NCBI GenBank assembly: GCA_013816725.1
Contig: JACDEA010000201.1
Coordinates: forward strand, 1 to 5,201
Length of the DNA stretch: 5,201 nt
Direction of reading: 5' to 3'
DNA from: Actinomycetota bacterium
Lineage (GTDB): Bacteria; Actinomycetota; Acidimicrobiia; Acidimicrobiales; JACDEA01
Of this stretch, positions 1-5,201 are shown piece after piece; the first letter of the stretch is position 1, and every line of letters starts with the position of its first letter. Position numbers and translations under genes: made by a program. The notes under the pieces were generated by a model, which saw only the letters and a program-made list of their open reading frames with translations, was not told the origin of the DNA and did not search any database.

Positions 1-1111
1 CGTCATGCCCGACAAGATGAGCGCCGAGAAGATCGCGCTCCTGCGGGCCTACGGCGCCGAGGTGCTGGTGTGCCCGACGGCGGTGGCGCCGGACCATCCG
101 GAGTCCTACTACTCGGTCGCCAACCGTTTGGCCTCGGAGATCCCGGGTGCCTACCAGCCGAACCAGTACCACAACCAGGCGAACCCCGAATCGCACGTGC
201 GCACCACGGGGCCGGAGATCTGGCGCCAGACCGCCGGACGGGTGACGCACTTCGTCGCCGGCATCGGCACCGGCGGCACGATCACCGGCGTCGGCCGCTA
301 TCTCAAGGCGGTCAACCCCGAAGTGCAGATCATCGGTGCCGACCCGGAGGGCTCGGTGTACTCAGGAGGCAGCGGCCGCCCGTACCTTGTCGAAGGCATC
401 GGCGAGGACTTCTGGCCCGCGACGTACGACCCATCGGTCCTCGACCGCGTCGTGATGGTGAGCGACCGCGACTCGTTCCTCACCGCCCGTCGGGTGACGC
501 GCGAGGAGGGAATACTCGTGGGCGGGTCAGCCGGGACCGCGGTGTGGGCCGCGCTCGAGGTCGGCAAGGAGCTGGGTCCCGAGCACGTCGTCGTCGTCCT
601 CATCCCCGACTCCGGTCGCGGCTACTTGTCGAAGCTCTACAACGACAGTTGGATGGCCGACTTCGGGTTCCTGCGCGCACGTCGTGCCGGAGGCGCGCCG
701 GAGGACGCAGATAGCACCGTCGGCGAGATCATGAATCGCAAGCGGCGCGACCTGCCGCCGCTCGTGCACGTGCACCCCGACGAGACGATGCGCTCGGCCA
801 TCCAGATCCTTCGCGAGTACGAGGTGAGCCAGATGCCCGTCGTCAACGCCGAGCCCCCGTTGGTAGCGGCCGAGATCATGGGGTCGGTACACGACCGCGG
901 CCTCATGGAGAAGGCGTTCGACGACCCCGCCCTCCTCGAACGGCCGGTCGGCGAGTTCATGGATCCGCCCCTACCGACCGTTGGTAGCGGTGAACCGCTC
1001 GAAGTGGCCGTCGAACGGCTCGAGGGAGCACCGGCGGTTCTCGTGATCGACGCCGGCCACCCGGTCGGCATCCTGACCCGCTCCGACGTTCTCGAATTTC
1101 TCGTGAACTGA
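1..1111 (+). CDS. cbs: Cystathionine beta-synthase, 5' partial (PLP domain plus CBS-domain pair)
   Basis: Condenses homocysteine with serine (or O-acetylserine) to cystathionine, the first step of reverse transsulfuration, in the cytoplasm using PLP. The reading frame is open to the left edge, and the Met at position 5 lies inside the conserved V-M-P-D-K-M-S stretch, so it is internal. Roughly 90 N-terminal residues, including the PLP-binding lysine, should lie outside the window. Counting from that Met: the PLP phosphate loop GTGGT is at 88-92, GEDFWP at 133-138, VGGSAGTA at 172-179, and the family signature PDSGRGYLSKLYND at 201-214. A linker leads to two CBS domains at about 237-297 and 313-366, the second ending in GILTRSDVLEF. 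In some relatives such domains bind adenosyl ligands such as S-adenosylmethionine; whether they do here is unknown. The stop shares its last base with the next start (TGATG). A plain cysteine synthase is unlikely because that enzyme lacks the C-terminal pair. Confidence 0.93.
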   Translation, partial: VMPDKMSAEKIALLRAYGAEVLVCPTAVAPDHPESYYSVANRLASEIPGAYQPNQYHNQANPESHVRTTGPEIWRQTAGRVTHFVAGIGTGGTITGVGRYLKAVNPEVQIIGADPEGSVYSGGSGRPYLVEGIGEDFWPATYDPSVLDRVVMVSDRDSFLTARRVTREEGILVGGSAGTAVWAALEVGKELGPEHVVVVLIPDSGRGYLSKLYNDSWMADFGFLRARRAGGAPEDADSTVGEIMNRKRRDLPPLVHVHPDETMRSAIQILREYEVSQMPVVNAEPPLVAAEIMGSVHDRGLMEKAFDDPALLERPVGEFMDPPLPTVGSGEPLEVAVERLEGAPAVLVIDAGHPVGILTRSDVLEFLVN

Positions 1112-2181
1112 TGGCGCCGTTCGAGTTCGAGACCCGGCTCATCCACGCCGGCCAGGACCCTGACCCGGCAACCGGCGCGGTGGTGCCGCCCATCCATCTG
1201 GCCACCACGTTCGCGCAGGACGCGGTGGGACAGCACAAGGGCTTCGAGTACGCCCGCACCGGCAACCCGACCCGGGCGGTCCTCGAGTCGACGATGGCCG
1301 ACCTCGAAGGCGGTACCCACGCGTTCGCCTTCGCCAGCGGGATGGCGGCCGAGGACGCCCTCATCCGCACGCTTCCCGCCAACGGCCACATCGTGATCCC
1401 GACCGACGCCTACGGCGGTACCTATCGGCTGTTCACGCGCGTGCACACCGCGTTGGTCGTCGTTGCCATGGACCTGTCCTCGCTACGCCAGTTGCCCGAC
1501 GAGACCGACATGGTGTGGATCGAGTCGCCCACGAACCCGGGCCTTTCGGTGGTCGACATCGCCAAGGTGGCCGAGCACGCGCACGCGCAGGATGCCCTCG
1601 TCGTCGTCGACAACACCTTCGCCACGCCCTACTTGCAACGACCGCTCGAACTCGGTGCCGACGTCGTCGTCCACTCCAGCACCAAGTACCTCGGCGGCCA
1701 CTCCGACGTCGTCGGTGGCGTCGTGATCACGGACAACGATGCGGTGGCCGAGCAGCTGGCGTTCCTCCAGAACGCCACCGGCGCGGTGCCCTCACCGTTC
1801 GACTGTTACCTCGTTCTGCGCGGCCTGAAGACGCTGGCCCTGCGGATGGATCGCCACCAGGAAAACGCCGCCGCCGTCGCCGCCTTCCTCGCCAAGCACC
1901 GGGACGTCGAACGCGTGCTGTACCCGGGCTCGGGCGGGATGGTGTCGTTCACGCTCAAGGACGGCGAAGCCGCCGCGTTGCGCGTCGCCGGCCGAACGAC
2001 GCTGTTCACGTTGGCCGAATCGCTTGGCGCCGTGGAGTCCCTGATCGAACATCCGGCCCGCATGACCCACGCCAGCGCCGAGGGGTCGTCGCTGGCTGTC
2101 GATCCCGCCCTGTTGCGCCTGTCGGTCGGCGTCGAGCACATCGACGACCTCATTGCCGACTTGCGCCAGGCGCTGGAGTAG
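1111..2181 (+). CDS. Cystathionine gamma-lyase / gamma-synthase family PLP enzyme, compact variant
   Basis: Cys/Met-metabolism PLP enzyme (fold type I). Next to cystathionine beta-synthase its most likely role is cleaving cystathionine to cysteine, 2-oxobutyrate and ammonia. Gamma-synthase activity (metB) cannot be excluded from sequence. Visible motifs: Y47-x-R49 and NPT 52-54, SGMAA 76-80, the PLP-stacking Tyr101 in YGGTY, ESPTNP 138-143, Asp167 in DNTFATPYLQRP, the Schiff-base Lys192 in SSTKYLGGHSD, LAESLG 301-306, and Arg336 in LRLSVGVE, expected to hold the substrate carboxylate. The protein has 356 residues against about 380 for typical members. By recall, most of the difference is about 16 residues missing after YPG at 271-273, where the sequence jumps to SGGMVSF, plus about six missing near 110-136. 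There is no Shine-Dalgarno sequence before the start. The TGATG overlap with the upstream gene implies coupled reinitiation and pairs the two enzymes in one operon. Confidence 0.92.
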   Translation: MAPFEFETRLIHAGQDPDPATGAVVPPIHLATTFAQDAVGQHKGFEYARTGNPTRAVLESTMADLEGGTHAFAFASGMAAEDALIRTLPANGHIVIPTDAYGGTYRLFTRVHTALVVVAMDLSSLRQLPDETDMVWIESPTNPGLSVVDIAKVAEHAHAQDALVVVDNTFATPYLQRPLELGADVVVHSSTKYLGGHSDVVGGVVITDNDAVAEQLAFLQNATGAVPSPFDCYLVLRGLKTLALRMDRHQENAAAVAAFLAKHRDVERVLYPGSGGMVSFTLKDGEAAALRVAGRTTLFTLAESLGAVESLIEHPARMTHASAEGSSLAVDPALLRLSVGVEHIDDLIADLRQALE

Positions 2182-2190
2182 AAAGCGGAG

Positions 2191-3375
2191 ATGGCAGTCA
2201 CCGAGGTCGCCCCGGACAAAACGGAGCGGTGGACCGCGCAGTGGAAGGAGCTGTACGCCGAGGTCGTCACCACCGGTTTGTGTACCGGGTGCGCGGGATG
2301 CGTCGTCGCCTGCCCACACGACGTGCTCGGCTACAACGACAGCGAGGGCATCTACAAGCCATTCCACCTCGAAGAAGAGCTGGGTCCCGACGACTGCATC
2401 CACGGTCAGCGGGGCTGCACGAGTTGCACGCGCGCCTGCCCCCGGTTCCGCACCTGGGAAACCGAGATCGACGCCGCGATGTTCGGCCGCACCCGCACCA
2501 TGGCCGAGGTCGATGGGATCTCGAAGGACATCATCCTGGCCCGGGCCTCGGACGACTTCGTGCACAAGACAGGCCAGGACGGCGGGCTGGTGTCGGCCAT
2601 CCTGATCTGGGCCCTCGAGAAGGGAATGATCGACGCCGCGCTGGTGAGCTATCTCGAGGGCGACGGGTCGTCGTGGAAGGCGATCCCCGGGGTCGCCCGA
2701 ACCAAGGACGAGGTGCTGCGGGGCGCCGGCAGCCGCTACACGTACTCGGCCAACACGATGGCCTATGCCGAGGCGGTCAACAGCGGCGCCGAGAAGATCG
2801 CCCTCGTCGGCATGAGTTGCCAAAGCTCGGTGCCGCCGGTGATGTCGGTGCGCAAGGCCGGCAAGCCGGCGCGCCGCTTCGTCCTCAACATCGGCCTCCT
2901 GTGCTCGAAGACGTTCGACGACGCCATCTTCGAAGAGCTGTTCGAGGCGAAGTACGGACTCAAGAAACAGGACATGGTCAAGATGAACATCAAGGGCGTG
3001 TTCCAGATCTGGATGAAGAACGGCGACTACCACGAGGTGCCACTGAAGGAATGCCACGCCTGGACCCGTGAAGGGTGCAAAACGTGCCCCGACTTCGCCG
3101 CGGAGCACGCCGACATCTCGACCGGCGGCATCGGGAAGTACAACGACTGGACGCTCACGATCGTCCGCACCGACCTCGGTCGGGAGATCATCGTGAAGAT
3201 GCTCGAGGACGGTTCGATCATCGGCCGTCCGGGCGACGACGATCCGGGGGCCATCGAACTCCTTCGCAAGTTGTCCCGCGTCAGCCGCAAACGGTGGCCG
3301 GAAACCGCGGTCCCCGAGCCCGCGGTCGTACCGCCGCCCAAGCCGAAGGCGCCTGCCGTCGACGCTCCGGCGTAG
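2191..3375 (+). CDS. FrhB-family F420 hydrogenase/dehydrogenase beta subunit-like iron-sulfur flavoprotein
   Basis: A 394-residue soluble redox protein. The N-terminus carries two cysteine sets that look like [4Fe-4S] sites: C31, C34, C37, C41 (CxxCxxCxxxCP) and C69, C76, C79, C83 (Cx6CxxCxxxCP). The FrhB-type flavin domain follows: GQDGGLVSAIL at 128-138 matches the family's glycine-rich segment, then Cys210, Cys238, and the C-terminal GCxxCPDFxxxxADISxGxxG block at 295-315 with C296 and C299. Residues from about 371 form a Pro/Ala-rich, probably disordered tail. Family members pass electrons between F420 (or ferredoxin) and a partner or bound substrate; relatives include FrhB, FpoF, the N-terminal half of F420-dependent sulfite reductase, and chlorophyll-modifying reductases. 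The substrate here is unknown. No FrhA/FrhG-type partner is visible. The start lies nine bases after the gamma-lyase stop; GGAG at 2175-2178 is 12 bases from the ATG and is only a modest ribosome-binding candidate. Likely co-transcribed with the two upstream genes. Confidence 0.85.
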   Translation: MAVTEVAPDKTERWTAQWKELYAEVVTTGLCTGCAGCVVACPHDVLGYNDSEGIYKPFHLEEELGPDDCIHGQRGCTSCTRACPRFRTWETEIDAAMFGRTRTMAEVDGISKDIILARASDDFVHKTGQDGGLVSAILIWALEKGMIDAALVSYLEGDGSSWKAIPGVARTKDEVLRGAGSRYTYSANTMAYAEAVNSGAEKIALVGMSCQSSVPPVMSVRKAGKPARRFVLNIGLLCSKTFDDAIFEELFEAKYGLKKQDMVKMNIKGVFQIWMKNGDYHEVPLKECHAWTREGCKTCPDFAAEHADISTGGIGKYNDWTLTIVRTDLGREIIVKMLEDGSIIGRPGDDDPGAIELLRKLSRVSRKRWPETAVPEPAVVPPPKPKAPAVDAPA

Positions 3376-3378
3376 CGG

Positions 3379-3384
3379 TACGCT
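3379..3384 (+). promoter_or_regulatory. Candidate -10 element of a leaderless promoter for the thiolase gene
   Basis: TACGCT fits the actinobacterial -10 pattern TAnnnT and ends seven bases before the ATG at 3392. That spacing would put the transcription start on or next to the A of the start codon. No Shine-Dalgarno sequence lies between the previous stop (3375) and this ATG, which fits a leaderless message. No convincing -35 box is visible; the region upstream is coding. A six-base degenerate motif can occur by chance. Confidence 0.45.
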
Positions 3385-3391
3385 CCGCGGC

Positions 3392-4558
3392 ATGCCCGAA
3401 GCCGTCATCGTTGCCACCGCCCGCTCCCCCATCGGCCGCGCGTTCAAGGGGTCTCTCAAGGACTATCGGATCGACGATCTGGCCGGGCTCATGATCCGGC
3501 GACTGCTCGAGAAGGTCCCGGCCGTCGACCCGTCGTCGGTCGACGACGTGATCATGGGCGCGGCCAACCACGTCGGTGAGCAGGGCTTCAACATGGCCCG
3601 CAACATGGGCATGCTCGGTGGCCTGCCCGACACCGTCCCTGGCACGTCGGTGAACCGGTTCTGCGCAAGCTCACTTCAGAGCATTCGCGTCGCGTTCCAT
3701 GCCATCAAGGCGGGCGAGGGCGAGACCTACGTTGCCGGCGGCGCCGAGAGCGTGAGCCGCACGTCGGGTAAGGGGTTCGACGTGGCCGATCTCAACCCTC
3801 GGTTCATGGACAAGACCCGTCCCGACTTCCTGAACGAGATGTACATCGCGATGGGAATGACGGCCGAGAACGTCGCCGACAAGTACGGCGTCAGCCGCGA
3901 ACAGATGGACGAGTTCGCCGCGCTGTCGCAGAACCGCGCCGTCGAGGCCCAGAAGAGCGGCTTCTACGACAGGGAGATCGTCCCGGTGGAACTGGCGGAC
4001 GGCACGATCGTCGACAAGGACGACGGGCCGCGGCCGGGCACCACCGTCGAGGGCCTCTCACAACTCAAGCCCGCGTTCAAGGAGGACGGACGGGTTACCG
4101 CCGGCAACGCCTGCCCGCTCAACGACGGTGCCGCCGCCGTCCTCGTCATGAACGAGGACAAGGCCCGGTCGCTCGGTCTCACGCCGCTGGCCCGCATCAA
4201 GGCCTCGGCCGTGTCGGGCCTGGCCCCCGAGATCATGGGCGTCGGCCCCATCGAGGCCGTCAAGAAGGTCCTGGCGCAGGCGGGCATGACGATCAAGGAC
4301 ATCGACATCGTCGAGTTGAACGAGGCCTTCGCTGCGCAGGTCATCCCGGTGTGCAAGGAAACCGGCATCTCGATCCAGGACCAGCTCAACCCGCACGGCG
4401 GCGCCATCGCTCTCGGTCACCCCTTCGGCCAGACCGGCGCCCGCATCATGACCACCCTCATCAACGACCTGCAGACCCTCGACAAGACGTGGGGTCTCGA
4501 GACGATGTGCGTGGGCGGCGGCCAAGGCATGGCCATGATCGTCGAACGCCTCTCCTAG
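3392..4558 (+). CDS. Thiolase (acetyl-CoA C-acyltransferase family)
   Basis: A complete 388-residue thiolase, about the normal family length. It cleaves 3-ketoacyl-CoA with CoA, or condenses two acyl-CoAs, in the cytoplasm. The N-terminus VIVATARSPIGRAFKGSL is the classic thiolase start. The nucleophile is Cys91 in NRFCASSLQS, with NEAF at 310-313, His343 in GGAIALGHPFGQTGAR, and the acid/base Cys373 in CVGGGQGMA, so all catalytic elements are present. The nucleophile is followed by A-S-S rather than the commoner x-S-G, and the GNACPLNDGAAA block (238-249) has an extra cysteine, Cys241; both look like subfamily traits, not damage. No hydroxyacyl-CoA dehydrogenase or enoyl-CoA hydratase gene adjoins it, so chain length and direction (beta-oxidation versus synthesis) cannot be assigned. 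It lies 16 bases after the FrhB-like gene but probably has its own promoter, and it ends at an inverted repeat facing a convergent gene. Confidence 0.94.
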   Translation: MPEAVIVATARSPIGRAFKGSLKDYRIDDLAGLMIRRLLEKVPAVDPSSVDDVIMGAANHVGEQGFNMARNMGMLGGLPDTVPGTSVNRFCASSLQSIRVAFHAIKAGEGETYVAGGAESVSRTSGKGFDVADLNPRFMDKTRPDFLNEMYIAMGMTAENVADKYGVSREQMDEFAALSQNRAVEAQKSGFYDREIVPVELADGTIVDKDDGPRPGTTVEGLSQLKPAFKEDGRVTAGNACPLNDGAAAVLVMNEDKARSLGLTPLARIKASAVSGLAPEIMGVGPIEAVKKVLAQAGMTIKDIDIVELNEAFAAQVIPVCKETGISIQDQLNPHGGAIALGHPFGQTGARIMTTLINDLQTLDKTWGLETMCVGGGQGMAMIVERLS

Positions 4559-4559
4559 G

Positions 4560-4621
4560 CCGTTCCGCCGGTCCGTTCCGCGCGGATATTTCCGTCGATA
4601 CGACGGACAAATCCGCGCGGA
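4560..4621. repeat. Short repeated units within the convergent intergenic region
   Basis: The self-complementary 10-mer TCCGCGCGGA occurs at 4577-4586 and again at 4612-4621, 35 bases apart start to start. Because each copy is itself a palindrome, the two are both direct and inverted repeats, nested in the larger hairpin. A further short direct repeat, CCGTTCCGC, lies at 4560-4568 and 4573-4581. The arrangement could be part of a terminator, a REP-like element or a paired protein-binding site; the sequence alone does not decide. Confidence 0.6.
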
Positions 4622-4625
4622 ACGG
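4573..4625. terminator. Long inverted repeat in the convergent gap, candidate bidirectional terminator
   Basis: Bases 4573-4587 and 4611-4625 are perfect 15-base inverted complements. Inside them, 4591-4597 pairs perfectly with 4601-4607 around the three-base loop ATA at 4598-4600. T4589 pairs with A4609, and only two positions mismatch (4588/4610 and 4590/4608). Transcribed from either side it would form one long GC-rich hairpin between the thiolase stop (4558) and the DinB-like stop (4641). No U-tract follows the stem in either direction, so it is not a canonical Rho-independent terminator. A hairpin protecting 3' ends or a dispersed repeat element is also possible. Confidence 0.65.
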
Positions 4626-4640
4626 TGCGGATGTTGCGAA

Positions 4641-5093
4641 TTAGGCGCCGAGGGCGGCGCGGATTTGGTCGAGGTGGGTGGCGTCGTGAGCGACGAGGCG
4701 GTTGACGAGCTGGCGGACCGTGAGTTCGCCGTACTGCTCGTGAAGGCCTGACCGCTCCCACTCCTCGTCGGCCAGCGACTCGACGACGGCAATGGTGCTC
4801 TGGCGAAGGACGCGGAAACGGGCGAGCGCGCCAGCGAGCTCGTCGTCGAGAGGCCCGAAGCGGTCCGCCCATTTCCCTTCGTCGAAGGCGGGCAACAGTC
4901 CGCCGGGCTGCGTGAGCACCGACCGGATGCGCACGGCGTAAACGAGCTCGGCGTCGGCCATGTGAGCGATGACGGTCGCCGCGTTCCACTCGTTCGGCGC
5001 CGGTCGCCGTTGAAACGTGTCGGGCCGCGACCCGGTGACGAAGGAGACCAACGCGGGAACGGTGGCGCGCAGGGAATCGACCACCGAGGGCAT
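4641..5093 (-). CDS. DinB-fold (DinB/YfiT-like superfamily) protein
   Basis: A 150-residue protein in the four-helix DinB/YfiT superfamily. These are small cytoplasmic, often metal-binding proteins, several of which act as thiol-dependent transferases or stress-related enzymes; the specific role here is unknown. The expected metal triad is visible as His44 (in IAHMADAE), His136 and His140 (in AHDATHLDQIRAAL). W36 in the NEWNAATVIAHM segment is the usual tryptophan before the first histidine helix. I chose the ATG at 5093 because MPSVVDSLRA leads directly into the first helix and a candidate -10 box sits just upstream. The frame stays open to an ATG at 5171, but that would add 26 unlike residues and overlap the divergent gene. 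There is no signal peptide or membrane segment. The gene is convergent with the thiolase and divergent from the TauE/SafE-like gene. Confidence 0.82.
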   Translation of the reverse strand: MPSVVDSLRATVPALVSFVTGSRPDTFQRRPAPNEWNAATVIAHMADAELVYAVRIRSVLTQPGGLLPAFDEGKWADRFGPLDDELAGALARFRVLRQSTIAVVESLADEEWERSGLHEQYGELTVRQLVNRLVAHDATHLDQIRAALGA

Positions 5094-5101
5094 GGCTGCA
5101 G

Positions 5102-5107
5102 AGAGTA
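5102..5107 (-). promoter_or_regulatory. Candidate -10 element for the DinB-like gene
   Basis: On the minus strand this reads TACTCT (TAnnnT) and ends eight bases before the ATG at 5093, again without a Shine-Dalgarno sequence, consistent with a leaderless transcript. It shares bases 5106-5107 with a weaker plus-strand candidate, TAGACA at 5106-5111, which ends seven bases before the ATG at 5119 but lacks the final T. This is short-motif evidence only. Confidence 0.4.
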
Positions 5108-5118
5108 GACAAGCTCGG

Positions 5119-5201
5119 ATGGACCCGGGGGCGCTGCGAGACGCATTGACGGTCGTCGCCGGAGTCGGCACCGGCGCGCTCTCCGCCGCGTTCGGCGTGG
5201 G
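5119..5201 (+). CDS. Start of a probable TauE/SafE-type membrane permease, 3' partial
   Basis: Only 27 full codons are visible before the right edge, reading MDPGALRDALTVVAGVGTG and then ALSAAFGVG. A hydrophobic first helix with a small-residue G-x-G-x-LS-xx-FGVG pattern resembles the first membrane segment of TauE/SafE (DUF81) permeases, which export sulfite, sulfoacetate or related anions across the cytoplasmic membrane. The call rests on this short motif. The start is uncertain: an in-frame ATG at 5092 would add nine residues (MAAESRQAR) and overlap the first codon of the minus-strand gene. I prefer 5119 because the hydrophobic helix begins soon after and it leaves a normal divergent gap. 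With cbs and the gamma-lyase nearby, a sulfur role is plausible but not shown. Confidence 0.5.
   Translation, partial: MDPGALRDALTVVAGVGTGALSAAFGV

Noticed and set aside
5..7. ATG at position 5 as the true start of cystathionine beta-synthase
   Set aside because: It falls within a conserved internal motif, the frame is open to the edge, and the catalytic lysine region would be missing; the gene is cut by the window edge.
1515..3071. Plus-strand open frame (518 codons) overlapping the gamma-lyase and FrhB-like genes in another frame
   Set aside because: The product is extremely Arg/Pro/Gly-rich, a frame shadow of GC-rich codons, and it spans the boundary of two confident genes.
1792..3459. 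Long minus-strand open frame (555 codons) opposite the gamma-lyase, FrhB-like and thiolase genes
   Set aside because: It lies antisense to three well-supported genes, its translation is Arg/Asp/Gly/Val-rich with no recognisable motif, and long antisense frames are expected in GC-rich DNA.
3370..4558. Thiolase as a damaged or atypical enzyme because the nucleophile motif reads CASS rather than CxSG
   Set aside because: Both catalytic cysteines, the active-site histidine and the NEAF motif are intact and the length is normal, so this is better read as subfamily variation.
4058..5146. Minus-strand open frame (362 codons) running under the DinB-like gene and into the thiolase
   Set aside because: It is an alternate frame of the DinB-like gene and antisense to the thiolase, has a low-complexity Ser/Pro/Arg composition, and ignores the hairpin region.
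5094..5171. N-terminal extension of the DinB-like protein to an ATG at 5171
   Set aside because: The extra 26 residues match no part of the DinB fold, would overlap the divergent permease-like gene, and would bypass the well-spaced -10 candidate beside the ATG at 5093.

Overview
The window is GC-rich and densely coded, with strongly G/C-biased third codon positions, almost no intergenic space and start codons lacking Shine-Dalgarno sequences. Together with an F420-type flavoprotein and a cystathionine beta-synthase/gamma-lyase pair, this suggests an actinobacterium, possibly of the Acidimicrobiia. That lineage is an inference from gene content and style; no rRNA or marker gene is present.

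Layout: (1) positions 1-1111 hold the 3' part of a cystathionine beta-synthase gene with a C-terminal pair of CBS (Bateman) domains. (2) Positions 1111-2181 hold a cystathionine gamma-lyase/synthase-family PLP enzyme, joined to the first gene by a TGATG stop/start overlap. (3) Nine bases later, at 2191-3375, is a FrhB-family (coenzyme F420 hydrogenase/dehydrogenase beta subunit-like) iron-sulfur flavoprotein. (4) At 3392-4558 is a complete thiolase, probably with its own leaderless promoter. (5) The 82-base convergent gap at 4559-4640 is largely filled by a 53-base near-perfect inverted repeat. (6) On the minus strand, 4641-5093 encodes a DinB-fold protein. (7) Diverging from it across 25 bases, 5119 to the right edge begins a gene that resembles a TauE/SafE-type membrane permease.

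How they work together: genes 1 and 2 form the reverse transsulfuration route (homocysteine + serine to cystathionine to cysteine). The third gene follows in the same probable operon, so its redox activity may be linked to sulfur or amino-acid metabolism, but no partner hydrogenase or dehydrogenase subunit is visible. The thiolase belongs to acyl-CoA metabolism and looks separately transcribed. The TauE/SafE-like gene at the edge could be a sulfur-compound exporter, which would fit a sulfur theme, but only 27 full codons are visible.

Most of the window is ordinary metabolism. The points most worth a second look are the unusually compact gamma-lyase, which lacks a family-wide segment, the F420-type protein coupled to transsulfuration, the nested palindrome in the convergent gap, and the tightly packed divergent start region at the right end. 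I found no CRISPR array, transposon, tRNA, rRNA or recognisable novel defence system.
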